From assembly GCA_964503475.1 (NCBI GenBank), contig CAZCZU010000026.1:1-41055 (forward strand): a DNA stretch of 41,055 nt, read 5' to 3'. This DNA is from CAZCZU01 sp964503475 (GTDB taxonomy: Bacteria; Pseudomonadota; Zetaproteobacteria; Mariprofundales; Mariprofundaceae). Of this stretch, positions 29,089 to 37,883 are shown piece by piece. The first letter of the stretch is position 1. Every line of letters starts with the position of its first letter. A program made the translations under genes and the position numbers. The notes under the pieces were generated by a model. That model did no database searches. It was not told the DNA's origin and was given only the letters and a program-made list of their open reading frames with translations.

Positions 29089-30726
29089 ATGTCATTGCAG
29101 GAACACTTTTCGGGGCATCGCCCTGTATTGCTGATTGTAATGGATGGTTGGGGACTTGGCTCGGGTGGTCCGGAGGATGCGATTGCCCAGGCGGACACGC
29201 CGGTTTTCGATCGCCTGTGGCGTGATTACGCCCATACCCGTCTTCTGACCCATGGGCCTTATGTCGGTCTGCCCGCCGCCAAGGATCTGGGCGGTTCGGA
29301 GGTCGGGCACCTGACCATGGGGGCCGGCACTATCCTCGATCAGGGGCCGACCCGTATCCAGAATGCCATCGCCGATGGCTCCTTTTACCAGTCACCTGCC
29401 CTGAAGGCAGTGATCGATCCCTGCAGCAGTGGCGGCACCCTGCACCTGATCGGCCTGCTCTCCGACGGCAGTATCCATTCCCATATCGACCACTTCATTG
29501 CCCTGATCCGCTATGCGGACAGCAAGGGCGTGGCACGCCTGCGCGTGCATGCCCTGCTCGATGGTCGCGATGTCGGGGTACAGACCGCCGAGCAGTATGT
29601 GGCACAGCTGCAGACATTGTTCGACACGATTAACGCCGGAGAGGATCGCGATTACCGTTTTGCCTCCGGCGGCGGGCGCGAAACCATCACCATGGATCGC
29701 GACCACAACTGGAGCAAGGTGGAGGAGGGTTGGAATGCGCATGTGCATGGCCGGAACCCCAACCATTTTACCGATATGCAGCAGGCAATCGACCACTTCC
29801 GTCAGGCCGATCCGGGCATCGTCGATCAGGATTTGCCGGGTTTTGTGATTGTCGATGAGGCGGGCGACCCGGTGGGTCAAATGCAGGACGGTGATGCTGT
29901 GGTGATGGTCAATTTCCGTGGTGATCGTGCCATTGAGCTGACCGAGGCCTTCTGCCTGGATACGTTCGACGGCTTTGATCGTGGTCAGCGACCTGCGGTC
30001 ACGTTTGCCGGCATGATGGTGTACGACGAGGATCGCAACCTGCCGGCACTGCAGTTGATGCAGCCGACCAAGGTGACGAATCCCTTCGGACGGCGCATTC
30101 TGGATCAGGGCATTCGCCAGTTCCGTCTGACCGAAACCCAGAAGTACCCGCATGTCACTTTCTTTTTCAATGGCGGCTACCGTGAACCGCTCGATCCGGC
30201 GATGGAGGATTACATCCTGATTCCGTCGGATAAAGGCATTACCTTTTCCGACAAGCCGCAGATGAAGGCACCGGAGATTGCCGCACGTGCCGTTGAGCTG
30301 ATCGAATCGGGTGAGTACGGATTCGGCCTGATCAATTTCGCCAATGCCGATATGGTCGGCCATTGCGGTCGCACGGAGGCAGCGGTGATCGCCGTTGAGG
30401 CGGTCGATGCTGCGGTCGGCCGCATTATCGATGCCCTGCAGAAGTGTGGCGGATCGGCACTGATTACGGCCGATCATGGCAATGCCGATGAGATGCGCGT
30501 GGCCAAAGGCGATGCGGATGAAGCCTCGACCAAACACTCGATCAATCCGGTGCCCTGTATCCTTTTTGATGCGGCTTTCGATGGCTCCTATCAGTTGCGT
30601 CAGCCGGGTGAATCGAATGCGCCTGCCGACGTGCCGGGGCTGTCGCATCTGGCGGCCACCCTGTTTGAAATGCTGGGGCTTGAGGCCCCGAACGATCTGA
30701 ACCCATCCCTGATTGAGGAGAAGTGA
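29089..30726 (+). CDS. gpmI: 2,3-bisphosphoglycerate-independent phosphoglycerate mutase
   Basis: A protein of 545 residues (usual length about 510-550). The start at 29089 has GGAG upstream; an earlier ATG at 28990 lies in the terminator-like region. VLLIVMDGWGLG holds the first metal Asp, GGSEVGHLTMG the phospho-Ser (residue 70), and LLSDGSIHSHIDH and ITADHGNADEM the metal-binding motifs of the alkaline-phosphatase superfamily. It interconverts 3- and 2-phosphoglycerate in the cytoplasm using Mn2+. It stands apart from the adjacent operons and is a house-keeping gene. Confidence 0.94.
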   Translation: MSLQEHFSGHRPVLLIVMDGWGLGSGGPEDAIAQADTPVFDRLWRDYAHTRLLTHGPYVGLPAAKDLGGSEVGHLTMGAGTILDQGPTRIQNAIADGSFYQSPALKAVIDPCSSGGTLHLIGLLSDGSIHSHIDHFIALIRYADSKGVARLRVHALLDGRDVGVQTAEQYVAQLQTLFDTINAGEDRDYRFASGGGRETITMDRDHNWSKVEEGWNAHVHGRNPNHFTDMQQAIDHFRQADPGIVDQDLPGFVIVDEAGDPVGQMQDGDAVVMVNFRGDRAIELTEAFCLDTFDGFDRGQRPAVTFAGMMVYDEDRNLPALQLMQPTKVTNPFGRRILDQGIRQFRLTETQKYPHVTFFFNGGYREPLDPAMEDYILIPSDKGITFSDKPQMKAPEIAARAVELIESGEYGFGLINFANADMVGHCGRTEAAVIAVEAVDAAVGRIIDALQKCGGSALITADHGNADEMRVAKGDADEASTKHSINPVPCILFDAAFDGSYQLRQPGESNAPADVPGLSHLAATLFEMLGLEAPNDLNPSLIEEK

Positions 30727-30736
30727 GGCAACAGGT

Positions 30737-31720
30737 ATGCAGCAGAAGGCGATTGACCAGCGAGGATTGAAAACACTGGCATTGTGGACCATCTGGGCCG
30801 TGGCTTCGGTGTCGGTTTTTGCCATGCTCTACCAGAAGGCCGATGCCTGGAACTTTATCGTCCATGATGCCACGCATGTCACCTGGATCATTTTGGGCCT
30901 TTTTTCTATCGGGGTGATGGTCAGCTTTATCCATAGCGCGACGCTCACTGCCGAGTGGTTCCGCGCATACCGGATCGAGGCCACAATCCAGGCCAAGGGG
31001 CTCATGGGGCTGGCCGAACGGCGCAGCCGGCGGCTGGTGGACCGCTTCATCCAGTCGTTGCGTATTATCGTCGAGCAGAATGGCCGCCTCGACGTCGAGG
31101 GTCTGGTCGATGTCGAATTCGCAGCCCAGCATCGCACCAGCCAGTTTGTCAGCCTGATCGGCAACCTGCTGATCACCCTCGGCCTGATCGGCACCGTGCT
31201 TGGCATGACCCTGACCCTGACCGGCCTGAACGGGGCGCTGGATGCACTGGGCAAAAACGATGCCCTGCTTCTGGAGGGGCTGAAAAATGCCTTGTCCGGT
31301 ATGGGCGTTGCTTTCTATACCACACTGCTCGGTTCGATTCTTGGCGGCGTTCTGTTGCGTGTTTTTGCCTGGATCACCGACTCCAGTGTCGATGGCCTGC
31401 AGGATATGATGCTGCGCGCCTGCCTGGTCTATGCCTCGGGCGACATGAAGCCATCCAGCGAGCGCGAAATGAAGCTGCTCGATGCGGAACTGACCCAGTT
31501 GCAGCAACGCATGGAACTGATCCGGCAGGGATTCAGTGCCAGCCGCAGCGAGATGAGAGAGTTCACCGACCAGGTGCGTTCGCTGCATGAGACACTGCAG
31601 ACGCTCTCCAGGGAGGACCCGCTGTGGGAGATCGCCGCACAGCAGGCCCGCTATTCGAAGGTGGCCCACGAGAGCAAGGGCTTCTTTGCCCGCTGGTTCG
31701 GCACACGGTCGGAAAAGTAA
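30737..31720 (+). CDS. MotA/TolQ/ExbB-family proton channel protein
   Basis: A protein of 327 residues. Four membrane segments (about 14-31, 49-66, 138-160, 188-210) with the family signatures LGLIGTVLGMTLTL and MGVAFYTTLLGSILGG. A cytoplasmic loop (70-135) is helical and Arg-rich; the C-terminal 110 residues form a coiled coil (EMKLLDAELTQLQQRMELIRQG). The length and coiled tail resemble ZorA-like or MotA-like stator units rather than small ExbB. The next gene encodes its MotB-like partner, with the stop and the start three bases apart. Confidence 0.88.
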   Translation: MQQKAIDQRGLKTLALWTIWAVASVSVFAMLYQKADAWNFIVHDATHVTWIILGLFSIGVMVSFIHSATLTAEWFRAYRIEATIQAKGLMGLAERRSRRLVDRFIQSLRIIVEQNGRLDVEGLVDVEFAAQHRTSQFVSLIGNLLITLGLIGTVLGMTLTLTGLNGALDALGKNDALLLEGLKNALSGMGVAFYTTLLGSILGGVLLRVFAWITDSSVDGLQDMMLRACLVYASGDMKPSSEREMKLLDAELTQLQQRMELIRQGFSASRSEMREFTDQVRSLHETLQTLSREDPLWEIAAQQARYSKVAHESKGFFARWFGTRSEK

Positions 31721-31723
31721 CCG

Positions 31724-32506
31724 ATGCGGGTGCGTCGCAGACAGAGCGGGGAGAGCGTTTACGAGATTTTCTCGGATATGGCGCTGTTGATGCTTGCCGC
31801 CTTTATTTTCCTTTTTGCCCTGATCCTCATTACCTCCGAACTGCAGGGGCGCGGCAAGTCGAAAGAGACGGTCGATGAGATCGAGAACCTGAAACATCAG
31901 GTGACCGCGCTGCAGTCCCGCAACGAGGAATTGCAGAAGGAGATGAATCAGCTGGCCGGTGCCGACATCGGCAAGCAGATGGAGAAGGTATTGGCCAGTG
32001 CCGGCTGGGGCGACGGCCAGGGACGGCGCGATTTCGAGCTGTTTGTCGAAGGTTTGCGCAAGCTGCCGGGCCGCGATCTGCACCTGGTGGTCGATGCCAC
32101 CGGATCGATGCATGGCGCCACCACCTTCCTGATTCCGGTGCTGCGCGTGATCGCCTTGCGCTCGGGCAAGCGCCTGTCGGCCGTAAGCTGGTATGGCGAC
32201 AAGCATACCGGAACCTACACCGGCACCATGGGCGAGATGTTCGATAACCTGATGAAGGATGCCCCCTTCGTCGGTACCGACGAGACGGTTGGGCATGCAT
32301 TTCGCGATATTGCCCGCAATGCACCGGTACCCGGAGCCTACCTGCTGATCGGTGATGAGCCGCCCTCCGACAAGGTCTACTACAGCCAGATTCCGGCACC
32401 GGTATTTACACTGCCGCTGGCCAGCAGTGACTCGAGTACCAAGGTGGCCTTCCAGCGCATCGCCGACAATACCGGCGGTCGTCTGCTCGAACTGAAGTTC
32501 CGTTAA
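31724..32506 (+). CDS. MotB-like stator protein with C-terminal von Willebrand A domain
   Basis: A protein of 260 residues. The N-terminal helix IFSDMALLMLAAFIFLFALI (15-34) carries Asp 18 at the site of the essential Asp of MotB/ExbD. A coiled coil (about 46-90) follows. From about residue 117 there is a VWA fold with full MIDAS: DATGS (Asp 124, Thr 126, Ser 128), Thr 185 or 188, and Asp 211 in LIGDEPPSD. Normal MotB ends in an OmpA-like peptidoglycan-binding domain; here a VWA metal-dependent adhesion domain replaces it. An ion-driven stator acting on an unknown periplasmic partner is inferred. A weak hairpin terminator lies at 32527-32545. Confidence 0.82.
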   Translation: MRVRRRQSGESVYEIFSDMALLMLAAFIFLFALILITSELQGRGKSKETVDEIENLKHQVTALQSRNEELQKEMNQLAGADIGKQMEKVLASAGWGDGQGRRDFELFVEGLRKLPGRDLHLVVDATGSMHGATTFLIPVLRVIALRSGKRLSAVSWYGDKHTGTYTGTMGEMFDNLMKDAPFVGTDETVGHAFRDIARNAPVPGAYLLIGDEPPSDKVYYSQIPAPVFTLPLASSDSSTKVAFQRIADNTGGRLLELKFR

Positions 32507-32526
32507 CCTGCTTCCGATATTCCATT

Positions 32527-32548
32527 GAAAAAGAAGGCCTTTTTCCGG
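32527..32548 (+). terminator. Weak hairpin after the MotA/MotB-VWA pair
   Basis: GAAAAAG (32527-32533) pairs with CTTTTTC (32539-32545) around five bases. It is AU-rich with no clear U-run, so termination is doubtful. Confidence 0.35.
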
Positions 32549-32628
32549 AGGCTGTTCCGGCTGCCTTTGGTGGCATGACTCTTCCCGTTATGCGGCATGG
32601 AGGCCGCCCGGGAAACAAGGAAGTGCTC

Positions 32629-33012
32629 ATGGAAGAGAAGAGCCGGGGAAACGGCAAGGTATTGATCGTGGATGACGATGAACTGCTGCGCGAGGCGGCG
32701 GTAGTCATGCTGGAGATGCTGGGGTATGACACCGTGGCTGCAGCGGATGGCCTTGAAGCCATCGCGCGTTACCGGGAGCATCGGGACAGTATTGTTCTGC
32801 TCGATGTCAGTATGTCCGGGATGGATGGTATTGCCTGTATGCAGGAACTGAAACGTATTGACCCTGAGGCACGGATCGTTCTCAGTTCGGGTTACATGGC
32901 CGAGGATGCAGCGATTGCGGATGCGAGGGAATGGGGGCAGGTGGGCTTTCTGCAGAAGCCGTACGGGCCTCAGGAACTCGATAGCGTACTGGGCAGTTTT
33001 TCGGCCAGCTAG
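32629..33012 (+). CDS. Single-domain response regulator (receiver only)
   Basis: A protein of 127 residues from ATG 32629, with AAGGA eight bases upstream; an ATG at 32575 is possible but precedes a non-conserved leader. A CheY-like receiver with VLIVDDDE, phospho-acceptor Asp in IVLLDVSMSG, switch Ser in IVLSSGYM and Lys in FLQKPYG. There is no output domain, so it must act by protein contact. It might be related to the kinase of region 6, which has a broken receiver, but there is no direct sequence link. Confidence 0.85.
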   Translation: MEEKSRGNGKVLIVDDDELLREAAVVMLEMLGYDTVAAADGLEAIARYREHRDSIVLLDVSMSGMDGIACMQELKRIDPEARIVLSSGYMAEDAAIADAREWGQVGFLQKPYGPQELDSVLGSFSAS

Positions 33013-33020
33013 CGATGATA

Positions 33021-33063
33021 AAAAAGGGGCCTGAGGACGCCAGTGCGCCCTCAGCCTCCTTTC
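33021..33063. terminator. Bidirectional imperfect terminator between convergent genes
   Basis: AAAGGGGCCTGAGG and CCTCAGCCTCCTTT form a stem with one or two mismatches around an 11-14-base loop. The flanking genes converge, so it can serve both strands. Confidence 0.5.
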
Positions 33064-33065
33064 GA

Positions 33066-34049
33066 TTATGCCAGCAGTGCTTCGATCTCGTCGCGAGTGA
33101 AACGGCGGTCGAGGCGGGCGCCGAGCTGGCCTACGATGCGGGCGGCGGCATGGCTGCCGAGGTGACCGGCCTGCTGCCAGGAGAGGCCGTTGGTGATGCC
33201 ATAGAGCACACCTGCGGCATACATGTCACCGGCACCGGTGGTATCGACGGCGTCGACCGTGACGCCTTCCACCGGCAAAGCCTTGCCTTCGTGCATCAGG
33301 ATGGAGCCATCCTTGCCCAGCGTCAGCGCAACGTTCTCGGTATGTTGGTGGATGGCATGGGCACATGCGACAGGGTCCTGCTCACCGGTCAGCGCGCGCG
33401 CTTCATCCAGGTTGCAGAAGAGCAGGTCGACCGGGCCCTTGATCAGCTCCCAGAACTCGTCGCGGCAGATGTCGATCAGGAAAGGATCGGAGATGGTCAG
33501 TGCCACCTTCACACCCTGTGCCTTGGCCAGCTCGATCGCCTTCAGGGCTGCGGCCTTGGTATCCGGCCCTGCAAAGAGGTAGCCCTCGATATAGACGTAT
33601 TTCGCTTTGGCAATCTCGTCCGCCCGGATGTCATCGGCAGCGAGGGTGCTGGAGACGCCGAGGTTGGTCAGCATGGTGCGCTGTGCATCGGGGGTGATCA
33701 GGACAACGCAGGTGCCGGTCACGCCGCCCGCCTGCCTGACCTCGATGGCGATGCCGAGCTTCTGCATCTCCTCGAGATAACGGTCGCCAAAGCCGTCGTC
33801 GCCGGTCTTGCAGGCATAGGCCGCCGTGCCGCCCAGATCGGCCACACCGACGATGGTGTTGGCTGCCGAGCCGCCGGAGCAGTGGTTGACCGGATGCTCG
33901 GCCAGTGCTTTCAAAATCTCCTGCTGCCGTGCTTCGTCGACCAGGGTCATGATCCCCTTGTCGATGCCGTTGGCTTCCAGAAATGCATCGTCGCAGCGTA
34001 CCTGCAAATCCATGATGGCGTTGCCCACGCCGAAAACGTCATATCCCAT
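33066..34049 (-). CDS. PfkB-family sugar/adenosine kinase
   Basis: A protein of 327 residues. I use ATG 34049, six bases after GGGAG, instead of the in-frame TTG at 34061. N-terminal signature GGSAANTIVGVADLGG and the C-terminal PfkB motif VDTTGAGDMYAAGVLYG with the catalytic Asp. Sequence style (YDVFGVGNAIMDLQV) matches the adenosine-kinase-like branch rather than phosphofructokinase. It phosphorylates a nucleoside or sugar; substrate uncertain. It begins just after the PmbA gene on the same strand. Confidence 0.9.
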   Translation of the reverse strand: MGYDVFGVGNAIMDLQVRCDDAFLEANGIDKGIMTLVDEARQQEILKALAEHPVNHCSGGSAANTIVGVADLGGTAAYACKTGDDGFGDRYLEEMQKLGIAIEVRQAGGVTGTCVVLITPDAQRTMLTNLGVSSTLAADDIRADEIAKAKYVYIEGYLFAGPDTKAAALKAIELAKAQGVKVALTISDPFLIDICRDEFWELIKGPVDLLFCNLDEARALTGEQDPVACAHAIHQHTENVALTLGKDGSILMHEGKALPVEGVTVDAVDTTGAGDMYAAGVLYGITNGLSWQQAGHLGSHAAARIVGQLGARLDRRFTRDEIEALLA

Positions 34050-34082
34050 ATCTGCTCCCAATGGTGTTGGTTGAATGAATTC

Positions 34083-35453
34083 CTACTGCCCCGCGATGGT
34101 CATGCCGTCGATGGCGACCGTCGGCACGGCACTGGCGCCAAACCAGGTGAAATCGCTGCCCAGGTGCGAGATGCCGGCAAACATATCCTTCAGGTTGCCG
34201 GCGATGGTGATCTCCTGCACCGGGCGCGTGATCTCACCGTTCTCGATCAGAAAACCGGCTGCACCGCGCGAGTAGTCGCCGGTGACACCGTTGACGCCGA
34301 AGCCGATCAGTTCGGTGACCAGCAGACCATGGCCGATCTCACGCATGATCTCCGCAGGCGTCTGTGTGCCCGGATGCAGGATCAGGTTCGAGGTGCCGAT
34401 GCCGGTATCGCCGGTCAGGCCGCGCCGGGCATGGCCGGTCGGGGCGATACCGAGCCGTTTGGCGGCATAACGATCGGCCAGAAAGCCGGTAAGGCGACCC
34501 TGATCGATAATGTTGCGCTTTTCACAGCGGGTACCCTCGCCGTCGAAGAGGCGGTTGCCCATGCCGGCCGGATGATCCGGATCGTCGGTGATGGTGATGA
34601 ATTCCGGGAAAAGCTGTTCACCATCGCTATCGGCCAGGAAGGAGCGCTGCTGCAGGACGGCACGGCCATTGATGGCGCCGGTCAGATGGCCGAGCAGGGA
34701 GGCGGCGATACGCGGCTCGAAAATGATCGGCATGCGTCCGCTCTTCATGCTGGAGCCGTGCAGGCGTGCCACGGCGCGTCGGGCCGCTTCATGGCCCAGA
34801 TCCTCGGGCGTGCGCAGCTGTTCGGCCAGGCGCATACGGTGCCAGGCGTAGTCGCGCTGCATGGCGTCGTTCTCACCGGCAATGACCGATACGCTGAGGC
34901 CAGCCGATGAACGCACATAATCGGCGGCAAAGCCGTCGGAGGCGGCGTAGGCCACATGGGTGGTGCCGAAGCCGGCCTCGGCCCCCTCGCTGTTGCTGAT
35001 CTTGTCCGAATAGCCGCGCGCTGCCGCTTCGCAGTCGATAGCGGCATCGATCGCCTCCTGCAGCGTCCAGCCGCAGTCGGGGCAGTCGTTGTCTGCTTTC
35101 CACTGGCGCAGTTGATCAAGATCGGGGTGATCGGCTCCAACGGGCGGTACGGCATCGGGATCGGCGGCCGAGATGCGGGCCATGGTCACCACCTGCCCGG
35201 CCAGTCGTGTCAGCCCCTCATCCGAGACATCGGAGGTGGAGGCGGAGGCGAAGGCGGGGCCGTCGGCGGTATCGACAAAGGCGCGCAGGCCCACGCCGCG
35301 TGCATCCTCGCGCTCCACCGATTCAACCTTGCCACCCCTGACGGCCACGGCGTCGCCGGTATCGTTGACGGCCAGGGCATCGGCATGGGCGGCGCCGTTT
35401 TTGCCGGCCAGTTCGACCAGGCGTGCGGCCATATCGGTCAGGGTATTGCTCAT
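34083..35453 (-). CDS. pmbA: TldE/PmbA protease subunit
   Basis: A protein of 456 residues. The TldD/PmbA pattern is clear: the metal-independent partner with VEREDARGVGLRAFV, SAGLSVSVIAG, then GNRLFDGEGTRCEKRNIIDQG and LIGFGVNGVTGDYSRGAAGF near the end. TldE lacks the zinc motif and pairs with TldD to form a zinc protease known for modified-peptide maturation and degradation. The start (ATG 35453) overlaps the TldD stop by four bases (ATGA), so the two are made from one message. Confidence 0.93.
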   Translation of the reverse strand: MSNTLTDMAARLVELAGKNGAAHADALAVNDTGDAVAVRGGKVESVEREDARGVGLRAFVDTADGPAFASASTSDVSDEGLTRLAGQVVTMARISAADPDAVPPVGADHPDLDQLRQWKADNDCPDCGWTLQEAIDAAIDCEAAARGYSDKISNSEGAEAGFGTTHVAYAASDGFAADYVRSSAGLSVSVIAGENDAMQRDYAWHRMRLAEQLRTPEDLGHEAARRAVARLHGSSMKSGRMPIIFEPRIAASLLGHLTGAINGRAVLQQRSFLADSDGEQLFPEFITITDDPDHPAGMGNRLFDGEGTRCEKRNIIDQGRLTGFLADRYAAKRLGIAPTGHARRGLTGDTGIGTSNLILHPGTQTPAEIMREIGHGLLVTELIGFGVNGVTGDYSRGAAGFLIENGEITRPVQEITIAGNLKDMFAGISHLGSDFTWFGASAVPTVAIDGMTIAGQ

Positions 35454-36856
35454 GCCTCGGTACCTCCGACTGTCAGTTCATCGATCCGGAGGGTCGGCAG
35501 GCCAACACCGACCGGTACACTCTGACCATCCTTGCCGCAGGTGCCGACCCCGGCATCCAGCGCCAGATCGTTGCCGATCATCGATACACGGGTCAGCACA
35601 TCCGGGCCGTTGCCGATCAGGGTTGCTCCCTTGACCGGCGCCTTGATCTTGCCGTTCTCGACCAGGTAGGCCTCGGAGGTGGTAAAGACGAATTTGCCGG
35701 AGGTGATGTCGACCTGGCCGCCGCCGAAATTGACGGCATAGATGCCGCGGTCGAGCGAGGCGACGATATCGTCCGGATTGTCGGAGCCTGCCAGCATGAA
35801 GGTGTTGGTCATGCGCGGCAGCACCGGGTGGGCATAGGATTCGCGCCGGCCGTTGCCGGTCGGTTGCATGCCCATCAGGCGGGCATTCTGGCGATCGAGC
35901 ATGTAGCCGGTGAGGATGCCGTCCTCGATCAGCGTCGTACGGCTGCTCTCGGTTCCCTCATCGTCGATGTTCAGTGAGCCGCGACGATCACGAATGGTGC
36001 CGTCATCGACCACGGTCACCCCTTTGGAGGCCACCTGCTTGCCGATCATGCCGGCAAAGGCGGAGGTGCCCTTGCGATTGAAGTCGCCCTCCAGGCCGTG
36101 GCCGATCGCCTCGTGCAGCAGGATGCCGGGCCAGCCGGGGCCGAGTACGACCGGCATCGGGCCGGCCGGAGCCGCTTCGGCCTCGAGGTTCAGCAGCGCC
36201 ATGCGCACCGCGTCGCGGGTCAGCCGTTCGGCCTCATCGCCCTCCAGCAGGCGGGCAAGATCGAAGCGGCCACCACCGCCGGCGCCCCCCGTTTCACGCT
36301 TTCCGTTCGCTTCGACGACAACGGAGATGTTCAGCCGCACCAGCGGCCGGGCATCGTGCAGGTGGGCACCGTCCATGCGGATGATATGAATGTCCGAGAA
36401 GGAGGCGTTTACACTGGCGAAGACCTGTTTGACGCGCGGGTCGATGCTGCGTGCCAGGGCATCGAGCCGCTCCAGCAGCGCCTTGCGCTCCGGCATGGCG
36501 ATGGCCAGGGCCGGGTTTTCCGGCGTATAGAGACGGCCGGGAAGCGGGGTGTCATGCAGGGCGATCGGGCCCTTCTGCTGGCCGCCTTCGGCGATTGAGC
36601 GGGCCGCCTTGGCGCACTCCATCAGGGCCGCCGTCTCCAGGCGGTCGGTGTAGGCATGGCCCGAGACCTCGCCCTTGATGACGCGCGCACCGATGCCGTG
36701 GCTGGTGGAGGCGGAGACATGCTTGACCCGCCCCTCTTCGAGCGACAGCGATTCGCTCATCGAGTGCTCGAGATAAAGATCGGCATCGTCGGCATCGGCC
36801 GGCAGCATGTTGCCGAGCATGCGGGTCAGTGTTTCGGGGGCTACGGGTAGGGTCAT
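35450..36856 (-). CDS. tldD: TldD metalloprotease subunit
   Basis: A protein of 468 residues from the ATG at 36856; upstream in-frame ATGs exist at 36877 and 36901, and no clear ribosome site decides among them. The zinc motif HEAIGHGLEGD (near 247-257) is of the HExxxH type. GTESSRTTLIEDGILTGYML and a Gly-rich C-terminal end also match TldD. Together with PmbA it forms a heterodimeric protease that cleaves short or unfolded peptides, including peptide antibiotics such as microcin B17. The gene is first on its message. Confidence 0.93.
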   Translation of the reverse strand: MTLPVAPETLTRMLGNMLPADADDADLYLEHSMSESLSLEEGRVKHVSASTSHGIGARVIKGEVSGHAYTDRLETAALMECAKAARSIAEGGQQKGPIALHDTPLPGRLYTPENPALAIAMPERKALLERLDALARSIDPRVKQVFASVNASFSDIHIIRMDGAHLHDARPLVRLNISVVVEANGKRETGGAGGGGRFDLARLLEGDEAERLTRDAVRMALLNLEAEAAPAGPMPVVLGPGWPGILLHEAIGHGLEGDFNRKGTSAFAGMIGKQVASKGVTVVDDGTIRDRRGSLNIDDEGTESSRTTLIEDGILTGYMLDRQNARLMGMQPTGNGRRESYAHPVLPRMTNTFMLAGSDNPDDIVASLDRGIYAVNFGGGQVDITSGKFVFTTSEAYLVENGKIKAPVKGATLIGNGPDVLTRVSMIGNDLALDAGVGTCGKDGQSVPVGVGLPTLRIDELTVGGTEA

Positions 36857-36918
36857 GGCCGGCAATCGTTCATGCATGGGGGGTGGTGTCAAGCGTGGCA
36901 TCGCTCTAGCTTGTCCGT

Positions 36919-37131
36919 ATGCAGTTGCTGATGAAGTCCGTCGATCAGGTAAGCGTGCAGGTGCTCTCCGATGCGCTGGAGGCGGCCGGGATCGCTTTCC
37001 GGGTCGACAATGCCGGCATCAGCAGCCTGATGCCGCTGCCGGGGCTCTTCGAGGCACGGGTGATGGTCGAGGCGGATGATCTTGCCGCTGCAGAACGAAT
37101 TCTTGCCGATCTGGGGATGGCCGATGATTGA
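36919..37131 (+). CDS. DUF2007-like small protein
   Basis: A soluble protein of 70 residues with a ferredoxin-like beta-alpha-beta pattern: LLMKSVDQVSVQVLSDALEA, AGIAFRVDNAGISSL, then ARVMVEADDLAAAERILADL. This is the layout of DUF2007, a small putative signal-transducing domain. It overlaps the next gene by eight bases (ATG at 37124 inside its last codons), so the two are coupled. Confidence 0.75.
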   Translation: MQLLMKSVDQVSVQVLSDALEAAGIAFRVDNAGISSLMPLPGLFEARVMVEADDLAAAERILADLGMADD

Positions 37132-37837
37132 AGGTGCACTGCTTCTGCTGGGAGGTGTGAAGAGGCTGCTGGGCGAGGCGCAGCTACGGGCTGTGCTATG
37201 GCGCATGCTGGGTTTGCTGCTGCTGTTGATGCTGTTGCTCACCGGCGGCGTCTTCTGGCTGGCCGACTACCTGGCTGCTCTCTGGCTGCCGCAGGGGGAT
37301 GCCTGGTACTGGACCCTGCTCTCCTGGCTGGTCTGGTTGCTGGCCGCCTTGCTGGCGGCACTCACCGGTATCGTCTCCTTCACCGCCCTGGGTTCGGCGG
37401 CCGTGGCGCCATGGCTCGATCTGCTGGCGGTGCGTACCGAACGACTTGAGGGGCGTGAGGTGGCCGAAAGCAGTAAGGGGTGGGCGATTCTGGCCCTGGA
37501 GAGCCTGGGCAACAGTGTGCGGCCGTTGCTGGGGCTGCTCGGTTTCGGTCTCCTGGCCGTGGCCTGTTTCATGGTGCCGGTCGTCGGCCAGCTGGCCGCT
37601 ACCCTTATCTGGGGCTATGCCGGCATCCGCTTCCTCAATTTCGAGCTGATGGATGTGCCTGCCTCAAGGCTTGACTGGGCGTTTGCAGAGCGTCGTCGGG
37701 CGATGCGGGAACGGCCGTTTTTCTACCTTGGCTTCGGTGGCATGGCCATGGCTATGATGCTGGTGCCGTTGCTGAATCTGCTGGTCATTCCGGCAGCGGT
37801 GGTTGCCCTGAGTCGGGGGGCACTTGCCACGCGGTAG
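37124..37837 (+). CDS. EI24/CysZ-like membrane protein
   Basis: A protein of 237 residues. I used ATG 37124 because it begins at the first conserved helix and overlaps the preceding gene; an ATG at 37076 is in frame. Several membrane segments: the first two helices (near 24-50 and 64-92), then a pair ending in the C-terminal RERPFFYLGFGGMAMAMMLVPLLN, typical of EI24/DUF540 and CysZ proteins. CysZ imports sulphate, but most EI24-type proteins have no assigned substrate. Confidence 0.78.
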   Translation: MIEGALLLLGGVKRLLGEAQLRAVLWRMLGLLLLLMLLLTGGVFWLADYLAALWLPQGDAWYWTLLSWLVWLLAALLAALTGIVSFTALGSAAVAPWLDLLAVRTERLEGREVAESSKGWAILALESLGNSVRPLLGLLGFGLLAVACFMVPVVGQLAATLIWGYAGIRFLNFELMDVPASRLDWAFAERRRAMRERPFFYLGFGGMAMAMMLVPLLNLLVIPAAVVALSRGALATR

Positions 37838-37883
37838 ATCATGATGTCTTGCTGAATACCTGCAGCGGAAGGGAGGAGACGCG

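Noticed and set aside
30737..33012. Zorya-type phage defence
   Set aside because: The MotA-like/MotB-like pair resembles ZorA/ZorB, but the second protein ends in VWA rather than OmpA, and no ZorC, ZorD or ZorE-like gene follows.
33015..34910. A 631-codon plus-strand open frame
   Set aside because: It is antisense to the PfkB kinase and PmbA genes, which carry clear family motifs. The high GC and codon bias of the true genes keep the opposite frame open.
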